Assembly (NCBI GenBank): GCA_947629115.1
Contig: CANRCL010000050.1
Span: 1 to 8,550, forward strand
Length of the DNA stretch: 8,550 nucleotides
Reading direction: 5' to 3'
Source of the DNA: an uncultured Bacilli bacterium
Lineage (GTDB): Bacteria; Bacillota_I; Bacilli_A; RF39; UBA660
A program made the position numbers and the translations under genes. Below, one piece after another: positions 1 through 7,021 of the stretch (position 1 is its first letter; each line of letters begins with the position of its first letter). The notes beneath the pieces were generated by a model. The model worked only from the letters and a program-made list of their open reading frames with translations. It ran no database searches and was not told the origin of the DNA.

Positions 1-341
1 TGAACTCCCTCATCGGTAATATCTTTAGGTTTAGCTAAACTAAATACTTGATAACCACCAGAATCCGTTAAAATAGGGCCATCATAATTCATAAATTTAT
101 GCAAGCCACCGGATTCTTTGACAATATCTTCTCCTGGTCTAAGCCATAAATGATAAGTATTGGCTAAAATAATACCTGTCCCAATGGCTTTTAGTTCTTC
201 TGGAGCCAAAGTTTTAACGGTTGCATTAGTTCCAACTGGCATAAACATCGGGGTTTCATAAATTTTACCATTGTATTTAAATTCTCCTAAACGAGCCATA
301 TTTCGTTTGGATGTTTGTTTTAATTTATATTCTAACTTCAT
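1..341 (-). CDS. tgt: queuine/preQ1 tRNA-guanine transglycosylase, N-terminal part
   Basis: Exchanges guanine at position 34 of GUN-anticodon tRNAs (Asp, Asn, His, Tyr) for preQ1, a step of queuosine synthesis that precedes QueA. Only the first 113 codons are inside the window; the C-terminal part, with the nucleophilic Asp and the zinc-binding Cys/His cluster, lies beyond the left edge. Visible family signatures are [10 protein letters not shown] (residues 29-38), the [14 protein letters not shown] segment (58-71) and [12 protein letters not shown] (91-102), whose Asp93 and Ser94 belong to the base-binding pocket. The ATG at 341 is preceded by a perfect AGGAGG at 346-351 with 4 bases between. 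The start lies 12 bases after the stop of the SNF2 gene, so the two are probably co-transcribed. In many bacteria tgt directly follows queA; here they are about 3.7 kb apart. Confidence 0.97.
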   Translation of the reverse strand, partial: MKLEYKLKQTSKRNMARLGEFKYNGKIYETPMFMPVGTNATVKTLAPEELKAIGTGIILANTYHLWLRPGEDIVKESGGLHKFMNYDGPILTDSGGYQVFSLAKPKDITDEGV

Positions 342-353
342 TTTACCTCCTTT

Positions 354-3300
354 TTAATTATCTTCATTTTCGTAGGATAAAAGATTTTTAATATCTTCTT
401 TAGTTAATTCTGAAATTATATTTTTGTCTCTAATATCTCCATCTATAATTTTATCACTTAACATTTGTTTTTTTGATTGCAAATCTAATATTTTTTCTTC
501 AATTGTTCCTTTAGTAATTAAATGAATTACTTCTACATTTTTAGTTTGGCCTATTCTATGGGCTCTGTCGGTGGCTTGATTTTCGGCTTGAGGATTCCAC
601 CATAAATCAAGATGGATAACTACATCTGCACTAGTTAAATTTAAACCAGTTCCTCCTGATTTTAACATTATTAAAAAGACTTTTACTTCATCATTTTTAT
701 TAAAATCGTTAACCATATCCATTCTTTTTTGCGAATTAACTGAACCATCAATCATATAAGATTTTATATTAATTTTTGTTAAATTTTGTTTAACAATATT
801 TAAAGCACTTCTAAATGATGAAAAAATTAATATTTTATGATTATTTTGAATATACTCATTAACTATACTATTTAAAGTTAGCATTTTATTAGAATTACCA
901 GTATAATTTTCATATATAATACTAGGGTCAATACATATTTGTCTTAATTTGGTAAGCAAAGTTAAAATTATAAATCGAACTTTACTCATTCCACCATCCA
1001 TCATTGCTTTATCCATTTCTTCTTTTACTCTTTCCAATTCAGCAACATATAATTTCTTCTGTTCACTATCTAAATCAATAAATATATTATTTATTAATTT
1101 TTCAGGTAGTTCCTTGGTAACATCTTCTTTTTTTCTTCTTAAGATAAAAGGCTTTATTTGTCTATTTAATCCTTTAATTAAGATATCTGTTGTTTCATTA
1201 AAATCTTTGATACGATATTTAGATTGAAATTTTGTTAAATTTGCTAAATAACCTGGCATAATAAAATCAAAGATACTCCATAATTCTAAAACTGAATTTT
1301 CTAATGGTGTCCCAGTTAAAGCAAATTTAGTATCAGCCATTATTTTTTTTACCGTTTTAGTTATTCCAGCCAAATTATTCTTAATATTTTGAGCCTCATC
1401 AATTATTACTGAATGAAATTGTTTAGTAAGATATAATTCTTCATCTTCACGTAATAAACCATACGTTGTGATAATAACATTAACATTTTCAGTATTATTT
1501 AATATTTCCATTCTTTTGTTTTTAGTACCACTACACACAACTCTTTTGATATCATCACTATGTAAAGTAAACTCTCTATCCCAGTTATATGCTAAACTAG
1601 TAGGAACAACAATTAAAAATTTTGCATCCTTTTCCTCTAGTAATATCTGTTTAATATAGAATATTACTTGGATAGTTTTACCTAGTCCCATTTCATCGGC
1701 TAATATTCCCCCAAAACCAGTTTTATCTAGATTATATAGCCATTTAACACCTATAATTTGGTAATCTCTTAATTTATTTAAACTTTTTTTATCTAATGTT
1801 AAATTACTATCTTTGTATTTATAAAATTTATCAATAAAATTGTCAAATAAATTATCTGTTTTAATGATATTATATTTGTTTGATTTCAAACTATCTAAAT
1901 ATATCGCACGATATTTTAAAATACTACCATGACCTTTAATTATTTCTTCATCAGTAAGTTCTAAATCTTCACTTAAAGATTCTAATTGCTTTAAAGCCTC
2001 ATCTTCTAAATTTAAAATATTTCCATTTTTCAAGCGATAATATTTTTTCTTATTTTTTATTTCTTTAAATATATTTACTAATTCATCACTATTTATATCT
2101 CCTAAATTAAAATCATAACTTAAAATATTATCTTTACCAATACCAAAAGTAGAAGAAATATTAGTTTTTTTACGAATACTAGTATTTTTAAATTTTTCAG
2201 TTGTATAAATAATATATTTACTTGCAAGTTCTTCTAATCCAGTTTCAATAAAATATACTTGTTTATCTATATCATTTAATTCAATCTGCTTTTTATCTAA
2301 ACTAAATCCATATTTTAAAAGGTCATTAATTGCTTCATTTTCAATATTCATATCCCTTAAAACTAAAGAATTATTATCAAAATATTCAACTACTTCTTCA
2401 TCATATTTAAATTTTACTGTGGCTTTTATTTTATTATTGCGTATATCGAAGTAAAATTCAGTGCTTATATTGTTAGGAATAATTATGTCATTAACTGATG
2501 CATCAATTTCCATATTTTTTTTCAAAATAAGAAATACACCTTTAGTAAATTTTTCAAAATTATCTTTTTTAACCACAATCTCATCTAAATGGCGATTTAA
2601 TAAATCTTGAATTAATTGTTGCTCTTTATAGTTTAAATGATATACTTGTCCTTGATATATTATATATTCATAATCGTTATTAAAAAATCTAGTAATATTA
2701 GATAAATCAAAATTTATATGATAAGTATCATTAATTTTATTTAATGCTGATTTAATTGGAAAGCCCTCTTTAATACCATCATTACGATAATTATTAATAA
2801 TAAAGGCAGTATTTGATATAGACTTTAAGAATTTTTTTAACTCTTTTATTTCAGTTCCATAATGATTTTTTTGATATTCAATAAACGAATTTATAATTTG
2901 TTCATTTTCTTTGGTAAAATAATGTATACTTGGGTCATAAGTAAAATTTTTTCCAAAATAAAATGTGCCTTGCTTGTTATCAAATATTTCTGTAAAACCA
3001 GATAATTTATTATTAAGTTTATATTTTTTATCTATTCCAAGCGATAATTCAACTTGAGTATAGGGATTAGATGAATAAAAATAACGATTAGGTTCTAAAA
3101 TATTAAGGGTTATTTCTATATTAACCTCTTTCTTAATTTTATTATTTGGTTCAATGTAATATTTATTAAGTATATTATCATAAATATTTTCAAGGCGAGT
3201 TTCTTTATTAGGGCAAATAATATTTTCATAATTAATAAAGGCCGCGGCTATATGTGGGCAACTATCATAAATATAAAAATTATTACAATTACAATAAACA

Positions 3301-3524
3301 TATGTCAAATTTCCATCATCGTCTGAATCTATTTCAACATTATTAATAATATTATTTGTAATAACTCTAAAATAATATTCCGTATATTCTTCACGGCTTC
3401 TATAAGTTGTTAAATTATTTAAGTATTTAACATTATCTTTAGAATAATTTAATCCTTTCTTTAAATCTTCATCATATAAATAATCATCAATATTACTGAT
3501 TTTTTTTAATTCAGATAAAGTCAT
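354..3524 (-). CDS. SWIM zinc-finger SNF2-family ATPase/helicase
   Basis: A 1056-residue bacterial SWI2/SNF2 ATPase, a DNA translocase-type protein whose cellular role is not settled for this family. Near the N-terminus a SWIM finger of form CxCx8CxH is present (Cys78, Cys80, Cys89, His91). Residues from about 110 to 570 form a poorly conserved Lys/Asn-rich region where the bacterial SNF2-associated domain is expected. The helicase core follows: Walker A DEMGLGKT (610-617), motif Ia PTSLAYNW (641-648), Walker B DEAQ (709-712), motif III LTGTP (736-740), motif V SGGTGLNLTSAD (956-967) and motif VI QATDRAHRIGQ (983-993). All core motifs are intact, so it should be an active ATPase. The ATG at 3524 has AGAGGTGA just upstream (3529-3536). 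It has its own promoter and diverges from the gene at 3658. It resembles RapA/HepA-like ATPases in the core only; no RNA-polymerase-binding or nuclease domain is seen. Confidence 0.95.
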   Translation of the reverse strand: MTLSELKKISNIDDYLYDEDLKKGLNYSKDNVKYLNNLTTYRSREEYTEYYFRVITNNIINNVEIDSDDDGNLTYVYCNCNNFYIYDSCPHIAAAFINYENIICPNKETRLENIYDNILNKYYIEPNNKIKKEVNIEITLNILEPNRYFYSSNPYTQVELSLGIDKKYKLNNKLSGFTEIFDNKQGTFYFGKNFTYDPSIHYFTKENEQIINSFIEYQKNHYGTEIKELKKFLKSISNTAFIINNYRNDGIKEGFPIKSALNKINDTYHINFDLSNITRFFNNDYEYIIYQGQVYHLNYKEQQLIQDLLNRHLDEIVVKKDNFEKFTKGVFLILKKNMEIDASVNDIIIPNNISTEFYFDIRNNKIKATVKFKYDEEVVEYFDNNSLVLRDMNIENEAINDLLKYGFSLDKKQIELNDIDKQVYFIETGLEELASKYIIYTTEKFKNTSIRKKTNISSTFGIGKDNILSYDFNLGDINSDELVNIFKEIKNKKKYYRLKNGNILNLEDEALKQLESLSEDLELTDEEIIKGHGSILKYRAIYLDSLKSNKYNIIKTDNLFDNFIDKFYKYKDSNLTLDKKSLNKLRDYQIIGVKWLYNLDKTGFGGILADEMGLGKTIQVIFYIKQILLEEKDAKFLIVVPTSLAYNWDREFTLHSDDIKRVVCSGTKNKRMEILNNTENVNVIITTYGLLREDEELYLTKQFHSVIIDEAQNIKNNLAGITKTVKKIMADTKFALTGTPLENSVLELWSIFDFIMPGYLANLTKFQSKYRIKDFNETTDILIKGLNRQIKPFILRRKKEDVTKELPEKLINNIFIDLDSEQKKLYVAELERVKEEMDKAMMDGGMSKVRFIILTLLTKLRQICIDPSIIYENYTGNSNKMLTLNSIVNEYIQNNHKILIFSSFRSALNIVKQNLTKINIKSYMIDGSVNSQKRMDMVNDFNKNDEVKVFLIMLKSGGTGLNLTSADVVIHLDLWWNPQAENQATDRAHRIGQTKNVEVIHLITKGTIEEKILDLQSKKQMLSDKIIDGDIRDKNIISELTKEDIKNLLSYENEDN

Positions 3525-3545
3525 AAAGTCACCTCTTGTAAATTT

Positions 3546-3574
3546 ATTTTATCATACCCCACGCGATATAGCAA
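3546..3574 (-). promoter_or_regulatory. predicted promoter of the SNF2 gene
   Basis: Read on the minus strand: a -35 box TTGCTA (3574-3569, 4 of 6 consensus), a 17-base spacer and a -10 box TAAAAT (3551-3546, 5 of 6), with a TG extension one base upstream of the -10 (3554-3553). Transcription would start near 3539, giving a leader of about 15 bases that begins just before the AGAGGTGA ribosome binding site. That leaves no room for a riboswitch. This is a sequence match only. Confidence 0.7.
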
Positions 3575-3584
3575 CGCACCTTAT

Positions 3585-3600
3585 GGCTTAAAAAGGCTTA
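3585..3600. repeat. GGCTTA direct repeat, 10-base period, between divergent promoters
   Basis: GGCTTA occurs at 3585-3590 and again at 3595-3600, separated by AAAA, so the copies sit one helical turn apart. They lie immediately upstream of the -35 box of the plus-strand promoter (3603-3608) and upstream of the minus-strand -35 box (3569-3574). The spacing suits a regulator bound on one DNA face, but two short copies may also arise by chance. Confidence 0.35.
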
Positions 3601-3602
3601 AT

Positions 3603-3632
3603 TTGACAAAACAAAACCATATTTGTTAAAAT
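3603..3632 (+). promoter_or_regulatory. predicted promoter of the 145-residue protein gene
   Basis: Consensus -35 TTGACA (3603-3608), an 18-base spacer and -10 TAAAAT (3627-3632, 5 of 6), with the extended -10 dinucleotide TG at 3624-3625. Transcription would begin near 3639, about 19 bases before the ATG, and the leader contains the AAGGGTGA ribosome binding site. This is the strongest promoter match in the window. It suggests the small gene is expressed in its own right. Confidence 0.78.
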
Positions 3633-3657
3633 ACTTCATATCAAAAAGGGTGATTAT

Positions 3658-4095
3658 ATGATTAATAATTTAGAAACAGAAATTTTTTATAACGTTTCAG
3701 AAGTAAACGAATTTTATAAATTACATCAAATTAGTGATTTTCAAAATTTAACCAAAGAAAAAATACAAGTTTTAGATAAAACGGCTGCTTACTGGCGAAA
3801 TACTTTTTTAAAAAAGGCTAAAACAATGAAAGAATTAATTGCTATTACGACATCTAGATTTATTTATAATCCCGAAGCCTTTGCTTTAGCGGATAATAGA
3901 GAGGCAATTTATTTCTTTATTAAAGTCGTTGACCCTACTTATGAGTGTTTAATGATATCTGAAACGATTACTGATAATGCTGAATTATTTAATTATTTCA
4001 AAAAAAATTGGGGATTTTATGATACCCAACTTATTCAATATGAAAAAATGTTAATGGATTATTTAAAAACTCTTAAAAATACTCAGCATAGATAA
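3658..4095 (+). CDS. hypothetical protein, 145 residues, unknown function
   Basis: I do not recognise this protein. It is the only plus-strand gene in the window. Its reality is supported by a consensus promoter (3603-3632), a ribosome binding site AAGGGTGA at 3646-3653 placed 4 bases before ATG 3658, and an exact fit between the control region and the convergent queA gene. The product looks soluble and mixed alpha/beta, rich in Lys, Asn, Phe and Tyr. I see no signal peptide, membrane segment, zinc-binding Cys pairs, P-loop or clear helix-turn-helix. Residues 40-60 (including KTAAYWRNTF and KKAKTMKELI) look helical and basic. The middle (about 80-105, including REAIYFFIKVV) is hydrophobic and probably beta. 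The C-terminus, from about 120, looks helical. Its TAA stop touches the stop of queA with no gap. It could act with the divergent SNF2 gene, but nothing in the sequence proves this. Confidence 0.82.
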   Translation: MINNLETEIFYNVSEVNEFYKLHQISDFQNLTKEKIQVLDKTAAYWRNTFLKKAKTMKELIAITTSRFIYNPEAFALADNREAIYFFIKVVDPTYECLMISETITDNAELFNYFKKNWGFYDTQLIQYEKMLMDYLKTLKNTQHR

Positions 4096-5118
4096 TTATT
4101 TAATAAACATTGCATCGCCAAAAGAGAAAAAACGATAATTATTTTGTTTGGCTATTTCATAAGCATTTAAAATATATTCTCTTTTCGATAAAGCACTAAC
4201 AAGCATTAAAAGTGTACTTTTTGGTAAATGAAAATTAGTAATTAAACCATTAATGGCTTTAAATTCAAAACCAGGATAAATAAATATATCAGTATTACCA
4301 CTACACTCTCTAAATTCAGGAAATTTATGTCTAATTGTTTCTAATACTCTAGTACTAGTCGTTCCCACAGCATAAATTTTCCTGTTTTCTTTTTGGGCTT
4401 TATTTAAAGCATCAGCCACTTCTTTTTTCATTTCATAATATTCGGAATGCATATGATGTTCTTTAATGTTTTCTACTTCTACTGGTCTAAATGTTCCAAG
4501 ACCAACATGTAAAGTTACATATAATATTTGAACACCTTTTTCTTTTAATTTAGTAAGTAATTCATTAGTAAAATGTAAACCTGCCGTTGGAGCAGCCGCA
4601 CTGCCTAAATATTTAGCATAAACAGTTTGATAACGGTCTTGTTCTTTTAAAGATTCATGAATATATGGTGGTAAAGGCATTAATCCTATTTTTTCAATAA
4701 TTTCTAAAAATATTCCCTCATATTTAAAATTAACTCTAACAATACCATCTTCTAGTTTTTCACATACTTCACAAGATAAATCATTACCAAAAGTAATAAC
4801 TGTTCCAATATGTAATCTTTTGCCAGGTCTTGCTAAACATTCCCAAATATCATTTTCAATATTTTTTAAAAGTAATATTTCAATTTTGGCTTTGGTATCT
4901 TCTTTTTCACCCATTAATCTAGCCGGTAAAACTTTAGTATCATTTAATACTAAAACATCTCCTTTATTTAAATAATCTATAATATTATAAAAGTGTGTAT
5001 GTTCTACTTCACCGGTTTCTTTATTTAAAAGCATTAATTTAGATTCACTACGATTTTTAATTGGGGTTTGAGCAATAAATTTTTCATCTAATTCATAATT
5101 ATAATCATTTATATTCAT
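4096..5118 (-). CDS. queA: S-adenosylmethionine:tRNA ribosyltransferase-isomerase
   Basis: Converts preQ1 in tRNA to epoxyqueuosine by transferring and isomerising the ribosyl part of S-adenosylmethionine; acts after Tgt in the cytoplasm. The 340-residue product has the usual family length and the conserved blocks [10 protein letters not shown] (59-68), MPLPPYIHE (147-155), [13 protein letters not shown] (172-184), [10 protein letters not shown] (194-203), GTTSTR (242-247), [15 protein letters not shown] (296-310) and [10 protein letters not shown] (328-337). I start it at ATG 5118, not at the in-frame TTG 15 bases upstream (5133). The protein then begins [10 protein letters not shown], which lines up with the N-terminus of B. 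subtilis QueA. GGATGTGA (5131-5124) forms the ribosome binding site, and the predicted transcript starts at about 5131, too late for the TTG. It has its own promoter, separated from tmk by a hairpin. No terminator is visible after its stop. Confidence 0.97.
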   Translation of the reverse strand: MNINDYNYELDEKFIAQTPIKNRSESKLMLLNKETGEVEHTHFYNIIDYLNKGDVLVLNDTKVLPARLMGEKEDTKAKIEILLLKNIENDIWECLARPGKRLHIGTVITFGNDLSCEVCEKLEDGIVRVNFKYEGIFLEIIEKIGLMPLPPYIHESLKEQDRYQTVYAKYLGSAAAPTAGLHFTNELLTKLKEKGVQILYVTLHVGLGTFRPVEVENIKEHHMHSEYYEMKKEVADALNKAQKENRKIYAVGTTSTRVLETIRHKFPEFRECSGNTDIFIYPGFEFKAINGLITNFHLPKSTLLMLVSALSKREYILNAYEIAKQNNYRFFSFGDAMFIK

Positions 5119-5137
5119 TTTTTTCACATCCAAACTT

Positions 5138-5166
5138 ATTATAAAGAAAAAAGGACTAAAAGTCCA
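5138..5166 (-). promoter_or_regulatory. predicted queA promoter overlapping the tmk terminator
   Basis: Read on the minus strand: a perfect -10 TATAAT (5143-5138), a 17-base spacer and a weak -35 TGGACT (5166-5161, 4 of 6). The -35 box coincides with the first arm of the hairpin that follows tmk. Transcription would start near 5131, giving a leader of roughly 13 bases that consists almost only of the ribosome binding site. Hence no preQ1 riboswitch is possible from this start. Confidence 0.65.
5147..5165 (-). terminator. weak rho-independent terminator after tmk
   Basis: On the minus strand GGACT (5165-5161), loop TTT and AGTCC (5157-5153) form a perfect 5-bp stem, followed at once by six T (5152-5147). 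It begins 5 bases after the tmk stop codon. The stem is short, so termination may be partial and some transcripts of the nucleotide operon may run on into queA. On the plus strand the hairpin has no T tract. Confidence 0.6.
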
Positions 5167-5170
5167 TTAA

Positions 5171-5839
5171 TTAAAGTAAATCTTTGACATAATTATATAC
5201 TTCGTCACTTATTTCAGAAATTGATTTTATTTTATCATCTTTTACACATTCAATTTTATGAAAATTATATAAATCAGTCATTTCTAAATAAGCATTTTCA
5301 GCATTAATTAAATTATCTAAAGACTTCTCATGTTGGTCTAATTCTTCTCTATTATTTTGTAATTCTTTACTATATTTATAAGGCATATGCAAAAATATTT
5401 TTACTTCTGGTCTTGGTAATTCTAATAAATCATATTCTAATTTTTCTAACCATTTAAACATTTGATATCTTTCTTCTTTATCTGGAATTTTACCGGCTTG
5501 ATGTGCCATATTGGAAGTTGTATAACGGTCTAATATAACAATATAATTTTTTTCTAAATACTCATTAATAGTCTTAATATTATATAATCTATCTGCTGCA
5601 TAATATAAAGAGGCTACTTTAGGTGGAACATTATTAGCACTTTCCTTAAACCAACCATCACATATGCTAGGTTTACCTAAATAAGGACCCCCAACTATTT
5701 TACCTGTTGGAGTATCATACATTGGAAAAGAAACAATTTTAACTTGATAACCATCTTTTTCTAATCTTTCTTTTAATAAATTACTTTGTGTATTTTTACC
5801 TGAACAATCGGTTCCCTCAATTACAATTAATTTCTTCAT
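5171..5839 (-). CDS. tmk: thymidylate kinase (dTMP kinase)
   Basis: Phosphorylates dTMP to dTDP with ATP, the step after ThyA in dTTP synthesis. The 222-residue product starts with a P-loop in IEGTDCSGKNTQ (residues 7-18), has the nucleotide-binding Asp83-Arg84 and the family motif DRYTTSN (104-110). The C-terminal part includes a charged region (about 158-175) in the place of the LID. It fits a divergent Firmicutes type of Tmk, in which the P-loop Ser/Thr after GK is often replaced; here it is Asn16, followed by Thr17. ATG 5839 lies 4 bases after the pyrH stop, and its ribosome binding site GAGGAG (5852-5847) is made of the last two Glu codons of pyrH, so translation is probably coupled. It is the last gene of the operon, with a hairpin terminator after it. 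Confidence 0.93.
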   Translation of the reverse strand: MKKLIVIEGTDCSGKNTQSNLLKERLEKDGYQVKIVSFPMYDTPTGKIVGGPYLGKPSICDGWFKESANNVPPKVASLYYAADRLYNIKTINEYLEKNYIVILDRYTTSNMAHQAGKIPDKEERYQMFKWLEKLEYDLLELPRPEVKIFLHMPYKYSKELQNNREELDQHEKSLDNLINAENAYLEMTDLYNFHKIECVKDDKIKSISEISDEVYNYVKDLL

Positions 5840-5843
5840 TTGT

Positions 5844-6536
5844 CTACTCCTCTACTATGGTTCCAATACTTTGACCATTAAAATAATCTAATATTTTGGC
5901 ATAATCTAAAAAATTCATCACTAGTATTTTGGTTTTAGTTTTAGCACATTCCTCAATCGCATACATATCCATTACACCAAGATTTTCTTGAATTACTTTT
6001 TCAAAAGTTAATTTAGTATACCTTTCTGCATTAGGATTAATTCTTGGGTCACTATCATAAACCCCATCAACATTAGTCATTTTAATAATTAAATCAGCCT
6101 TTAATTTTTCTTTGGCTAAAATAGTTCCTGAATCAGTTGAATAACCACTTTTACCAATACCTCCACCAAATATTATTACATTTTCTTTGGTATATAATTC
6201 ATTAAGTTCTTCATCACTATATGTTTTAATTAATTTTGGAAAACTAAAAGGAGTAGAAACAACACTATTAATATTATGAGCATTTAAATAATCTTTAATA
6301 TACAAAGCATTCATTACAGTTCCAAGCATACCAATAGTATCTCCCACTACTTTATCCATTTCTTCATGTTCTCTTCCCCGAAAGAAGTTGCCACCCCCAA
6401 TTACAATAGCCACTAAATGATGATTTTGTTTAAGTAATTGAACTGTTTTTAAAATTATTTCTAACTTATCAGAACTAACATTTTGTTCTTTATCTTTTAA
6501 GGCTTCGCCACTTATTTTTAAAATAATTCGACTCAT
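5844..6536 (-). CDS. pyrH: UMP kinase (amino-acid kinase fold)
   Basis: Predicted to phosphorylate UMP to UDP. The 230-residue protein has the amino-acid-kinase signatures: KISGEA (7-12), IGGGNFFRG (46-54), GDTIGMLGTVMNAL (65-78), FGGGIG (123-128), STD (133-135) and TNVDGVYDSDP (154-164). It is slightly shorter than typical bacterial PyrH (about 235-245). It differs from the usual consensus in the middle: the Arg-rich segment preceding the GGG loop is replaced by KTYSDEELNELYTKEN (104-119), and the loop reads GKSGYSTDSG instead of the common GNPFFTTDTA. ATG 6536 overlaps the dfrA stop as ATGA, with ribosome binding site GAAAGGA (6550-6544). Bacterial pyrH usually lies between tsf and frr; here it sits in a thymidylate operon. 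Kinase fold is certain; strict UMP specificity is likely, not proven. Confidence 0.9.
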   Translation of the reverse strand: MSRIILKISGEALKDKEQNVSSDKLEIILKTVQLLKQNHHLVAIVIGGGNFFRGREHEEMDKVVGDTIGMLGTVMNALYIKDYLNAHNINSVVSTPFSFPKLIKTYSDEELNELYTKENVIIFGGGIGKSGYSTDSGTILAKEKLKADLIIKMTNVDGVYDSDPRINPNAERYTKLTFEKVIQENLGVMDMYAIEECAKTKTKILVMNFLDYAKILDYFNGQSIGTIVEE

Positions 6537-7021
6537 TTTGCTATCCTTTCATATATTGTAAATTGAAATTTAATACCATTTTCTTCAGATTTTTTAAGAA
6601 TTTTTTTATGCCATTCATCTTTTATAAATTTTGGAAAATAAACATCAGCGTCTTTAGCCCTTTGAAATATTTCAGTTAAATATAATTTTTGGGCATATTG
6701 AATAAATTCATTATATAAGGTTGAACCACCAATTATGAAAACTTCTTCTTCAGGATTTATTTCTTTTTGCATTAATTCTTCCATATTATCATAGACTACA
6801 ACATCTTGACTTACTACTTTCTCTTTATGAGTTGTTAAAACAATATTTTTTCGATTAGGTAAAGGACGTCCAATAGATAAATAATTTTTAAGACCCATTA
6901 TTACTTTATGATTAGTGGTTGTTTCTTTAAAATATTTTAAATCTTCTTTTAAAGGCCAGATTAAATGATTATCTTTGCCTAATTCATTATTTTCTCCAAT
7001 CGCCGCAATTAAAGAAATCAT
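6533..7021 (-). CDS. dfrA: dihydrofolate reductase
   Basis: Reduces the dihydrofolate left by ThyA back to tetrahydrofolate with NADPH. The product has 162 residues, the normal chromosomal length. By E. coli-equivalent numbering it retains Trp22, the catalytic acid Asp27, Phe31, Ser49 and Arg57 (the folate glutamate-binding Arg, in GRPLPNRKN). The conserved Gly-Gly pair is at 98-99 (IIGG) and the LYLTEI strand at 113-118. Several positions usually conserved are changed: Ile21 instead of Pro before Trp22, Lys25 instead of Pro, and GLKN at 43-46 where GR(K/H)T normally contacts the NADPH phosphates. Start and stop overlap thyA and pyrH as ATGA on both sides, so translation is coupled; the ribosome binding site is a weak GTGG/GCGG run in the end of thyA. 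Symbols dfrA and folA are both used for this enzyme. Confidence 0.95.
   Translation of the reverse strand: MISLIAAIGENNELGKDNHLIWPLKEDLKYFKETTTNHKVIMGLKNYLSIGRPLPNRKNIVLTTHKEKVVSQDVVVYDNMEELMQKEINPEEEVFIIGGSTLYNEFIQYAQKLYLTEIFQRAKDADVYFPKFIKDEWHKKILKKSEENGIKFQFTIYERIAK

Noticed and set aside
949..1227. Plus-strand open frame of 92 codons
   Set aside because: It lies fully inside the SNF2 gene on the opposite strand, opposite the helicase core, and has no supporting start signals; a shadow of the real gene.
1468..1659. Plus-strand open frame of 63 codons
   Set aside because: Antisense to the conserved SNF2 motor motifs, with hydrophobic composition expected from complementing an A+T-rich gene.
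354..4095. Possible defence system (DISARM-like SNF2 helicase)
   Set aside because: No methylase, DUF1998 protein, phospholipase D nuclease or other defence gene is present; neighbours are housekeeping tRNA and nucleotide genes.
4091..4144. Direct repeat GATAATTATTT (4091-4101 and 4134-4144)
   Set aside because: Only 11 A+T-rich bases, within or next to the conserved queA 3' end; expected by chance at this composition.
5131..5133. TTG start for queA, five codons upstream
   Set aside because: It lies at the predicted transcription start, overlaps the ribosome binding site of the ATG, and would add residues not found in related QueA proteins.
5119..5170. preQ1 riboswitch before queA
   Set aside because: The predicted leader is only about 13 bases and no H-type pseudoknot sequence is present in the short spacer.
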